Shown piece after piece: positions 1 to 5,286 of a stretch of 5,286 nucleotides of DNA (position 1 is the stretch's first letter; every line of letters starts with the position of its first letter). The translations under genes were made by a program, and so were the position numbers. The notes beneath the pieces are model-generated. The model was not told the DNA's origin. It worked only from the letters and a program-made list of their open reading frames with translations, and made no database searches. The stretch comes from Hyphomicrobiales bacterium (GTDB taxonomy: Bacteria > Pseudomonadota > Alphaproteobacteria > Rhizobiales > HXMU1428-3): NCBI GenBank assembly GCA_021775385.1, contig JAJFHW010000287.1:1-5286 (forward strand), in the 5' to 3' direction.

Positions 1-208
1 AGATGGCATCGGTGCAGACGTCATGCGCCGTATAGCCCTTCCGATGATCGGCGGCATGATCTCAACAACAATCCTAACCCTAATCGTCATCCCCGTTATT
101 TATCTACTCTGGGAAAGCAGGGAACAGAAGAAAAAGGCAAGCACAAGCACAAGCACAAACACAAACACAAGCAATGAAATTCAACAACAGCTCGAGCTAA
201 CAGTTTAA
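1..208 (+). CDS. Heavy-metal efflux RND transporter (CzcA/CusA type), C-terminal fragment
   Basis: Only the last 68 or so residues are in the window; the gene begins upstream and the frame is open from base 2 to the TAA at 206-208. The visible protein starts DGIGADVMRRIALPMIGGM and continues with a hydrophobic stretch ending IPVIYLLWE. This matches the last transmembrane helix of the heavy-metal efflux (HME) branch of RND pumps, where PM-[IV]-GGM followed by a VIP-x-[IV]-Y-x-LW ending is characteristic. Such pumps are proton-driven inner-membrane trimers that work with a periplasmic adaptor and an outer-membrane channel to expel Cu/Ag or Zn/Co/Cd. The metal cannot be deduced because the binding residues lie upstream. 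After the last helix there is a basic patch (EQKKK) and an unusual Ser/Thr/Asn repeat tail, probably cytoplasmic. The ATG at 23 is an internal methionine, not a start. The family call is firm; the substrate is unknown. Confidence 0.85.
   Translation, partial: DGIGADVMRRIALPMIGGMISTTILTLIVIPVIYLLWESREQKKKASTSTSTNTNTSNEIQQQLELTV
139..173 (+). repeat. Hexanucleotide tandem repeat in RND pump tail
   Basis: Three copies of AAGCAC are followed by two copies of AAACAC and a partial sixth unit, all in frame. They encode an alternating Ser-Thr / Asn-Thr tail just after the last transmembrane helix. Because the unit is six bases, copy-number change would lengthen or shorten the tail without shifting the frame. 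The tail is probably a disordered, tolerated extension. Confidence 0.85.
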
Positions 209-256
209 AACTTATCTGTATGAATATTCATGTCCACTTTACAAGACCGCTTTAAA

Positions 257-281
257 TGATAAACAATTGCACTATTTATCA
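257..281. promoter_or_regulatory. Inverted repeat upstream of the sugar dehydrogenase gene
   Basis: TGATAAA (257-263) and TTTATCA (275-281) are perfect 7-base inverted arms separated by 11 bases. They lie immediately upstream of a TATAAT box at 284-289, where an activator or repressor could bind. The sequence is A+T-rich, so a chance origin is possible. The hairpin is too weak, and lacks a following T tract, to be a convincing terminator for the upstream pump gene. No regulator is identified. Confidence 0.35.
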
Positions 282-283
282 CT

Positions 284-289
284 TATAAT
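284..289 (+). promoter_or_regulatory. Candidate -10 box for the sugar dehydrogenase gene
   Basis: A perfect TATAAT hexamer lies about 56 bases upstream of the ATG at 346, which would give a leader of roughly 50 bases. There is no good -35 hexamer at 16-18 bases upstream. The nearest TTGCAC (267-272) is only 11 bases away, so the promoter may need an activator or may be fortuitous. The 209-345 gap otherwise holds only A+T-rich sequence. Confidence 0.35.
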
Positions 290-345
290 TTGATCAAAAC
301 AGACAGATAGAGCTCTAACATACTGACGAAAGTGAAAAGAAAACA

Positions 346-1515
346 ATGCTCAAAAGTACAAAATTACGTTTTAAATCACCGTCGGTTACTGCTCTTTGCA
401 CTATTAGTATGATGTTTCTTTCTCCCATAGTCTCTAAAGCAGAAAACATACAAAAGTCTGAGCAACATGAGTTCAAAGTCGTTGAATATGTTAACTGGTT
501 AAGCAATCCATGGGGAATGACCTTCTTGCCAAATGGAGATATCCTCGTCACCGAAAAACGTAAAAAACAACTCCGCATCATCAGAAATGGCAAGCTAGAT
601 AAAAAAACCATCACAGGTCTTCCAAAAAACATAGATACGGGCGGACAGGGCGGTCTCTTAGATGTGACCATCCATCCAAATTTCAAAGAAAATAATCTGG
701 TTTATTTCTCTTATTCAGGCACAGGGAAAAATGGTAAAGGAGGCAAAGGAACAGAAGTCGCCAGAGGAACATTATCTGGCAACAAGTTAGAAAATGTAAA
801 AACCATTTTCAAAGTGTCTCCAAAAACCAGCGGCTCACACCATTATGGCTCACGGCTTCAATTCGCCAAAGACGGCACCTTATTCATCACCACCGGAGAC
901 AGATACAGCTATTTAAAAGAAGCTCAAAATCCGGCTAATCATCTCGGTAGCGTCATCCGTATCAATGACGATGGCTCAATTCCCAAAGACAACCCATTTA
1001 TCGGGCATACAAAATTCAAACCTGAAATTTATTCTTACGGCCACCGCAACGCACAAGGGCTAACCCTAAACCCAAAAGATAATACCCTCTGGCTACACGA
1101 ACACGGACCACGCGGCGGAGATGAGCTAAATAAACTAGACAAACCAGGCGCAAACTACGGCTGGCCCAAAGTCACATTTGGTATTGATTATAGCGGCGCA
1201 ATCATATCAAACAAAACCAAAGCCCCCGGCATCATCCCACCAGTGATTTATTGGAAACCATCAATCGCCCCAAGCGGCATGGCATTTTACAGGGGAGATA
1301 AATTCCCAAAATGGCAAGGCAACCTCTTCGTCGGCGCCTTGGCCGGTGCCCATTTACGCCGTATTGTTTTTGAAGGAGACAAAGTAACAAAACAGGAAGT
1401 CCTACTAAAACACACCGCCCGCTTCAGAGACGTAAAAACCGGGCCAGATGGATACATCTATATATTAACAGATGATAGTGAAGGACAGCTCTTAAGACTA
1501 GAACCGGTGAAATGA
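346..1515 (+). CDS. PQQ-dependent aldose sugar dehydrogenase, YliI/Asd type, periplasmic
   Basis: This 389-residue protein is of the soluble glucose/sorbosone dehydrogenase family (six-bladed beta-propeller, COG2133 type), closest in appearance to E. coli YliI (Asd). Members oxidise the C1 hydroxyl of aldoses using pyrroloquinoline quinone and Ca2+. Residues 1-32 form a Sec signal peptide: basic start, hydrophobic core, likely cleavage after VSKA; the cysteine at 18 lacks a lipobox. Visible family motifs are GQGGLLDVTIHP (100-111), the HHYGSRL segment with H166 as the likely catalytic base, YGHRNAQG (231-238) with the Arg-Asn pair, EHGPRGGDE (252-260), NYGWP (270-274), YWK (302-304) and RFRDVKTGPDG (359-369) with R359/R361 as likely PQQ-carboxylate contacts; these roles are inferred from the Acinetobacter enzyme. 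There is no CxxCH heme motif, and the mature protein has no cysteine. The ATG at 346 is the first after an in-frame TAA at 316-318; its Shine-Dalgarno is weak (AAAAGAAAA). No PQQ synthesis genes are in the window. Natural substrate unknown. Confidence 0.9.
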   Translation: MLKSTKLRFKSPSVTALCTISMMFLSPIVSKAENIQKSEQHEFKVVEYVNWLSNPWGMTFLPNGDILVTEKRKKQLRIIRNGKLDKKTITGLPKNIDTGGQGGLLDVTIHPNFKENNLVYFSYSGTGKNGKGGKGTEVARGTLSGNKLENVKTIFKVSPKTSGSHHYGSRLQFAKDGTLFITTGDRYSYLKEAQNPANHLGSVIRINDDGSIPKDNPFIGHTKFKPEIYSYGHRNAQGLTLNPKDNTLWLHEHGPRGGDELNKLDKPGANYGWPKVTFGIDYSGAIISNKTKAPGIIPPVIYWKPSIAPSGMAFYRGDKFPKWQGNLFVGALAGAHLRRIVFEGDKVTKQEVLLKHTARFRDVKTGPDGYIYILTDDSEGQLLRLEPVK

Positions 1516-1536
1516 TACATCACTTTGAAAACTAAA

Positions 1537-1571
1537 ATAATGGTGGAGTTCATAATAAACTCCACCATTAT
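1537..1571. terminator. Intrinsic terminator hairpin between convergent genes
   Basis: A perfect 14-base-pair stem (1537-1550 with 1558-1571) with core GGTGGAGTT / AACTCCACC closes a 7-base loop, CATAATA. It sits in the 67-base gap between two convergent stop codons. Read on the minus strand, the stem is followed by TTTAGTTTT, so it should best terminate the symporter gene. On the plus strand the following bases (AATCACTC) lack a T run, so termination of the dehydrogenase transcript would be less efficient, though the stem may still protect its 3' end. Confidence 0.8.
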
Positions 1572-1582
1572 AATCACTCAAT

Positions 1583-2944
1583 CTAAAAAGGGTTATTTTC
1601 AGATTTTCCCTTGCTTTCAAAAAATTCTTTCGTAATTTTGAAAACTACCGGACTAAGCAGAGCCAAAGCTATTAAGTTAGGAATAGCCATAAGAGCATTT
1701 AACGTATCTGCCAAAAGCCAAACAAATCCTAATTTTAACGTTGCTCCAACCAAAGCGGCTCCTGACCATACAATACGAAATGGCATTATAACCTTCACAC
1801 CAAACAAATATTGTAATGATCTCTCACAATAATAACTCCACCCAAGAATAGTTGTAAACGCGAAGACACTTATTGATATCGCTATAATATAACCACCAAA
1901 GCCTGGCAGTGCTAAATTGAAGGCATGAGATGTCAAAGCTGCACCTGTTTCACCGCTTGTCCAAGCGCCAGTAGCAATAATTGCAAGAGCAGTGAACGTA
2001 CAAACTATAATCGTATCAATGAAAGTACCCAGCATTGCGACAAGCCCCTGGCTAACAGGACCTTTGGTTGAAGCAGCCGCATGAGCAATTGGTGCTGAAC
2101 CTAAACCAGCTTCATTAGAGAAAACACCTCGTGCAACACCAAAACGAATTGCTGCCCAAACAGCAGCACCTGCAAAACCACCAGTAGCAGCCGCCGGAGA
2201 GAATGCATGAGTAAAGATAAGGTTGAAAGCGCCAGGAATTGCATCAACATTTACAATCAAAACCAATGTACTTGCTGCGATGTAAGCAATCGCCATGAAA
2301 GGAACCAGTTTACCTGCAATAGTTGAGATCCGCTCGATCCCTCCGATTAAAACCATTCCAACAAGAACAAGCAAAACAACACCTGTAACCCATTCAGGAA
2401 TAGCAAAATTGGTGCTCAAAGCATTTGCAATAGAATTAGCTTGCACCATATTCCCAATACCAAAACCGGCAATACCAGCAAAGAAAGCAAATAGAACACC
2501 TAACCACTTCCATTTCGCTCCAAGACCATTTTTGATATAATACATAGGGCCTCCAACAAACTTACCCCGTTCATCTTTTTCTCTATATTTAACAGCAAGA
2601 ACAGCTTCAGCAAATTTTGTAGCCATACCAACCAAAGCAGTCATCCACATCCAAAAAACGGCACCAGGCCCTCCAAGGAAAATAGCTGTTGCAACACCAG
2701 CAATATTACCAGTACCAATAGTGGCAGCTAGTGACGTCATGAGGGCATTAAAAGGGCTAATACCACTATCATCACCAGGAATTCGACCCTGCCAGAGAAG
2801 TTTAAAACCAAAAGGAATTTTAATAATTGATAAGAGTTTTAGGCCAAATGTAAGATATATTCCCACACCCAAAATCAGCACCAACATTGGCACTCCCCAA
2901 ACTACTCCATTCAGCCAATTGACTGCATTTGTGATTATTTCCAT
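1583..2944 (-). CDS. Sodium:alanine/glycine symporter, AGCS family
   Basis: This 453-residue inner-membrane protein of the alanine/glycine:cation symporter family imports alanine and/or glycine with Na+ (sometimes H+). The family signature appears at residues 91-106 as GGPGAVFWMWMTALVG, preceded by the conserved TSLAATIGTGNIAG stretch (70-83) that lies in the ion/substrate-binding helix. A second conserved block, FSNEAGLGSAPIAHA, is at 275-289. About eleven hydrophobic helices are visible, for example at roughly 17-35, 69-92, 95-118, 147-168, 184-203, 208-232, 300-326, 350-370, 388-411 and 413-435. Length is normal for the family. The frame stays open to an ATG at 3007, but the ATG at 2944 is preferred: it follows GGGAGGG at a 4-base gap, and homologues begin just before the first helix. 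The extra 21 residues (MREHLL...) do not look like family sequence. The gene converges on the dehydrogenase and lies downstream of the chemoreceptor. Alanine versus glycine preference cannot be read from sequence. Confidence 0.93.
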   Translation of the reverse strand: MEIITNAVNWLNGVVWGVPMLVLILGVGIYLTFGLKLLSIIKIPFGFKLLWQGRIPGDDSGISPFNALMTSLAATIGTGNIAGVATAIFLGGPGAVFWMWMTALVGMATKFAEAVLAVKYREKDERGKFVGGPMYYIKNGLGAKWKWLGVLFAFFAGIAGFGIGNMVQANSIANALSTNFAIPEWVTGVVLLVLVGMVLIGGIERISTIAGKLVPFMAIAYIAASTLVLIVNVDAIPGAFNLIFTHAFSPAAATGGFAGAAVWAAIRFGVARGVFSNEAGLGSAPIAHAAASTKGPVSQGLVAMLGTFIDTIIVCTFTALAIIATGAWTSGETGAALTSHAFNLALPGFGGYIIAISISVFAFTTILGWSYYCERSLQYLFGVKVIMPFRIVWSGAALVGATLKLGFVWLLADTLNALMAIPNLIALALLSPVVFKITKEFFESKGKSENNPF

Positions 2945-2948
2945 TGTT

Positions 2949-2955
2949 CCCTCCC
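2949..2955 (-). promoter_or_regulatory. Strong Shine-Dalgarno deciding the symporter start
   Basis: On the minus strand GGGAGGG is followed by AACA and then the ATG at 2944. This complementarity to the 16S rRNA 3' end is the main reason to choose this start over the upstream ATG at 3007, which is preceded by TTTTCTTA and has no purine-rich site. Confidence 0.8.
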
Positions 2956-3050
2956 AAAAAAATTCAAAGCTAGACAGATATAAAGTTACTAATAAATGTT
3001 CTCGCATTAAGAAAATCTAAGGTGAGTACACATTAGATAATCAAGGGGCT

Positions 3051-3079
3051 AGCCTACGATTCAATAGACTATTGGTCAA
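3051..3079 (-). promoter_or_regulatory. Candidate promoter of the symporter gene
   Basis: On the minus strand TTGACC (3079-3074) is a good -35 match. It is followed, after exactly 17 bases, by TAGGCT (3056-3051), a -10 with the key first, second and sixth positions. Transcription would start near 3045 and leave a leader of about 100 bases before the ATG at 2944. I see no glycine-riboswitch core in that leader. The -10 is imperfect, so confidence is modest. Confidence 0.4.
3062..3074. promoter_or_regulatory. Small palindrome inside the symporter promoter spacer
   Basis: CAATAG-A-CTATTG is a perfect 6-1-6 inverted repeat. It falls between the candidate -35 and -10 of the symporter promoter and touches the last base of the -35. 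A dimeric regulator bound here would block RNA polymerase, so it is a possible operator. The arms are short and A+T-rich, and no regulator gene is in the window. Confidence 0.3.
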
Positions 3080-3144
3080 GAGATGGGAAAAAAATGAACC
3101 ACACAGGCAAAAGAGATTTGCATAAACATCCTACAAACAATAAT

Positions 3145-5265
3145 TCATGCAATAGAAAGAGCAAGACGCAAAGCCCCCCAATGCTGACCATCAATTACAA
3201 TCGGCATTGAAACATCTTTCATGAAAACATTCCTACCGCCACCAAGGTCACGCAAATATGTCTGAACCAAAAATTCCTTCCTGTTCCGACCAGCACCTAA
3301 TCCTGTAGGGTCATCAAAAATTCGTCGGTTGCGAGAATTGGATGCATTCCAAATAGGATCATCACCTTGCGGTTTTGAATATTTTTTATTATGCACCGGT
3401 AAATACCCATTCCGGTCAACCGCTGCACAAAAGACAAAGCTAGCATCCATACTAAGAACTGGTTCAATAATTGGTGGCAAAACTTCATCAAAAAATGGCA
3501 AGCCTTTAGTGGTGACCTGCTCCGGATTAGACCCTGCAATCGGAACATAAGCTTGATCAAACAGTGCTGCCTTTGAAACTTTCCCATTATTCAAACCCGT
3601 TACAAATTCTCTCACAATTAGATCACGGCGCTCTTTTATAATTTCTATATATTGCTTTTCTTTAAACTCAGCCTGCTGAATAAAACTTGAAAGGGCATCC
3701 TTAATAGATCCATCCATTTCAACAAAACGAAACCGTGTACCCAATGGCTGGTGGCCCTGAACATTAGCTTGCACTAGTCCTATACCCTCATAATCGATCT
3801 CAACTGTCGACCCAACCGTTAGCGTCCCCTCTTCCAGGTCTAGAAGCGATCCCTCTAGAGAAATATCGCGCGCGACTGTTTGATAAGTTTGTCCTCTATC
3901 CGTTAATCTAACAGGGATACCACAAGGCACTCTTGGGTTAGCTCGACTGTCGACATCACCAATACTATTCGCTGTGACAGCAAGCCTATGTCCAAGCTTA
4001 TCGAAAGTCAGGTTAATAACTCCAACTTTACTTCCAAGCACATCTGAAACGCGATTTAGATCAGTTACTGTTTTTGTAAACATACTAATCGGATTTCGCT
4101 GCTCAACAGCACCACCAGCAGCTGCTTGCGCGTTAGAGCTCAGCTCGTTTAAAGCCGTTACTTGGTTGGAAACATTACCAGCAACAGAGTTAGCAGCTAA
4201 ATTCATTTGTCCAATAATTTGAGTGATCTCACTCATATTTATAACAGTGGTGCTCACAGCACTCTCAACACAAGTAATATTTTCACTAATTTGACGCGCA
4301 GCATTCGCTGTTTGCTCAGATAATGCTTTTACTTCACCGGCAACAACGGCAAATCCCAAACCAGCTTCACCAGCTCGCGCAGCTTCGATCGTAGCGTTTA
4401 GAGACAGCAAATTAGTTTGACGAGAAATCGTATCAATCAACGACGTGATATCAGAAATACGTAAGGCGGTTTCTTTTAACTGTTCAATCGTAGCACCAGC
4501 CACATCTGTTTTATCAACGGCATCACCAGCTAACTTAGACATGTTCTCAGCCTGGCCACCAACTTCTAGGCTGTTTGATTGGATTTCTTCAATACGTGAA
4601 GCAACAGATTGTATGGCACTTCCAGTCGCCTCAGAACTTCGATCAACAATACTAACCCCCTCACTCATTTCTTTAATAGAAGAAGAGAGGTCTGTACTCG
4701 CACCATCAAGATCATCACAAAGCCCTTCTAAAACCACCTTTGAATGATTGAGTTCTTCAGAGATCGATTCTGAAAACAAAACTGCTTCTTTCCGTTTTAT
4801 TTCGTCCTTTTCCAAAGCAAAATGAGCTGACATCGCAAGATTCATATCAATGAAAACTGCACGAATAAGAGCGCTTACCTTAGAGTTTAATTGACTGTCG
4901 TTCTTAAAAAACGTCGGCAAGAATGACTCAAGCAAATAACAGTAAGCAGCGACATAATTATCGGGCTTTAGCCCAACACATGTTTGCGCATCACCACTAC
5001 GAAAAGCATGGTCTCGAAGATCTTCTGCAACCTCACCTTTAAACAAAGAATTCCAATGATCAACTTGAGTTTGAACAAATTGCGTTTCATCAAGCCCCTC
5101 ACCCATAATTACTTGCAAGGAAGGGTCAGACTTAGATGCAGAATAAAATTTCTTGAAGACTTTAGTTATATCTTTTTCAAGCACCCCGCTGACCAGAGGC
5201 AAAACATCATGTTGGTCAATCTCAAAGCCATCAAGTCGCTTCAAAAGGGCAGGTTTAGTCTGCAT
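3145..5265 (-). CDS. Soluble chemoreceptor: globin-like sensor, MCP signalling, PilZ and C-terminal domains
   Basis: This 706-residue methyl-accepting chemotaxis protein has no transmembrane helix or signal peptide, so it is cytoplasmic. Residues about 1-152 resemble the protoglobin domain of globin-coupled sensors: FY at 40-41, DHWNSLF at 69-75, VGLKPDNY at 97-104, and a final helix with [11 protein letters not shown]. The expected proximal heme histidine appears replaced by Q94. Residues about 165-415 form the MCP coiled-coil hairpin; its tip ([18 protein letters not shown], 283-300, then GFAVVAGEV) is intact, so it should bind CheA/CheW. Residues about 441-530 are a PilZ domain with both c-di-GMP motifs, RANPR (441-445) and DISLEG (467-472). 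Residues about 531-706 hold a conserved C-terminal domain with [13 protein letters not shown] (614-626), [16 protein letters not shown] (646-661) and GQHWGALRL (693-701), which I recognise from alphaproteobacterial MCPs but cannot name. The start is secure: AAGAGG lies 5 bases upstream and an in-frame TAA (5277-5275) blocks extension. Azospirillum Tlp1 is a known MCP with a c-di-GMP-binding PilZ domain. The ligand is unknown. Confidence 0.9.
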   Translation of the reverse strand: MQTKPALLKRLDGFEIDQHDVLPLVSGVLEKDITKVFKKFYSASKSDPSLQVIMGEGLDETQFVQTQVDHWNSLFKGEVAEDLRDHAFRSGDAQTCVGLKPDNYVAAYCYLLESFLPTFFKNDSQLNSKVSALIRAVFIDMNLAMSAHFALEKDEIKRKEAVLFSESISEELNHSKVVLEGLCDDLDGASTDLSSSIKEMSEGVSIVDRSSEATGSAIQSVASRIEEIQSNSLEVGGQAENMSKLAGDAVDKTDVAGATIEQLKETALRISDITSLIDTISRQTNLLSLNATIEAARAGEAGLGFAVVAGEVKALSEQTANAARQISENITCVESAVSTTVINMSEITQIIGQMNLAANSVAGNVSNQVTALNELSSNAQAAAGGAVEQRNPISMFTKTVTDLNRVSDVLGSKVGVINLTFDKLGHRLAVTANSIGDVDSRANPRVPCGIPVRLTDRGQTYQTVARDISLEGSLLDLEEGTLTVGSTVEIDYEGIGLVQANVQGHQPLGTRFRFVEMDGSIKDALSSFIQQAEFKEKQYIEIIKERRDLIVREFVTGLNNGKVSKAALFDQAYVPIAGSNPEQVTTKGLPFFDEVLPPIIEPVLSMDASFVFCAAVDRNGYLPVHNKKYSKPQGDDPIWNASNSRNRRIFDDPTGLGAGRNRKEFLVQTYLRDLGGGRNVFMKDVSMPIVIDGQHWGALRLALSIA

Positions 5266-5270
5266 AAGAA

Positions 5271-5276
5271 CCTCTT
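5271..5276 (-). promoter_or_regulatory. Shine-Dalgarno of the chemoreceptor gene
   Basis: On the minus strand AAGAGG is followed by a 5-base spacer and the ATG at 5265. It overlaps an in-frame TAA stop (5277-5275), so translation must begin at this ATG and the protein is complete at its N-terminus. Too little upstream sequence is present to find the promoter. Confidence 0.75.
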
Positions 5277-5286
5277 AGCATCATGA

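Noticed and set aside
189..198. Perfect palindrome AGCTCGAGCT near the end of the efflux gene
   Set aside because: It is within coding sequence, only ten bases long and not repeated elsewhere in the window.
220..231. Perfect palindrome ATGAATATTCAT after the efflux gene
   Set aside because: It is short, entirely A+T-rich in the centre, has no loop or T tract for termination and no nearby promoter; chance is likely.
315..686. Antisense open frame of 123 codons across the dehydrogenase start
   Set aside because: It lies opposite a clearly recognised gene, has no recognisable protein features and covers its signal-peptide region; it is a frame shadow.
2945..3007. Longer symporter start at 3007 adding 21 N-terminal residues
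   Set aside because: It has no Shine-Dalgarno, while the ATG at 2944 follows GGGAGGG at proper spacing and fits the usual family N-terminus.
2721..3020. Plus-strand open frame opposite the symporter N-terminus
   Set aside because: It mirrors the symporter codons, has no family resemblance and no independent support.
3088..3123. Terminator for the chemoreceptor gene (GCAAA/TTTGC stem and a later T7 run on the minus strand)
   Set aside because: The stem is only five base pairs and the T run is about a dozen bases beyond it, so it does not form a convincing intrinsic terminator.
2945..3144. Glycine riboswitch upstream of the AGCS symporter
   Set aside because: Such riboswitches often precede this family, but I see no paired glycine-aptamer core or its conserved G/C-rich elements in this A+T-rich leader.
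3094..3207. Small plus-strand frame starting ATGAACCACACAGGC in the gap between symporter and chemoreceptor
   Set aside because: It runs into the 3' end of the chemoreceptor gene on the other strand, has only a weak purine-rich region upstream and no recognisable product.
4984..5286. Plus-strand open frame running off the window end opposite the chemoreceptor N-terminus
   Set aside because: It is antisense to a well-supported domain and shows no recognisable motif.

Overview
The window looks like part of a Gram-negative, moderately A+T-rich genome, most likely an alphaproteobacterium. The clues are a tripartite-type metal-efflux RND pump, a periplasmic PQQ-type sugar dehydrogenase, and a soluble chemoreceptor with globin-like and PilZ modules and a C-terminal domain that I associate with Rhodospirillales-like alphaproteobacteria. 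The lineage is an inference from protein character, not from a marker gene.

Layout: (1) Positions 1-208 (+) hold the 3' end of a CzcA/CusA-type RND efflux gene, ending in a hexanucleotide-repeat tail. (2) 209-345 is a non-coding gap with a perfect TATAAT box and an inverted repeat. (3) 346-1515 (+) encodes a secreted YliI/Asd-type PQQ-dependent aldose sugar dehydrogenase. (4) 1537-1571 is a strong hairpin between convergent genes. (5) 1583-2944 (-) encodes an AGCS-family sodium:alanine/glycine symporter; its start is fixed by a strong Shine-Dalgarno and lies 63 bases downstream of the longest possible start. (6) 2945-3144 is a 200-base gap with a candidate promoter and a small palindrome. (7) 3145-5265 (-) encodes a complete 706-residue soluble methyl-accepting chemotaxis protein.

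The genes do not form an obvious single pathway. The dehydrogenase oxidises sugars in the periplasm, the symporter imports small amino acids, and the chemoreceptor is a cytoplasmic integrator. The symporter and chemoreceptor share a strand but are separated by 200 bases, so co-transcription is uncertain.

The most interesting object is the chemoreceptor. It joins a protoglobin-like N-terminus, an intact MCP hairpin tip, a PilZ domain with both c-di-GMP-binding motifs, and a conserved C-terminal domain. At the position where globin-coupled sensors carry the proximal heme histidine it appears to have glutamine (Q94), which suggests a heme-free or altered globin sensor. I see no RNA genes, CRISPR arrays, insertion sequences or phage genes.
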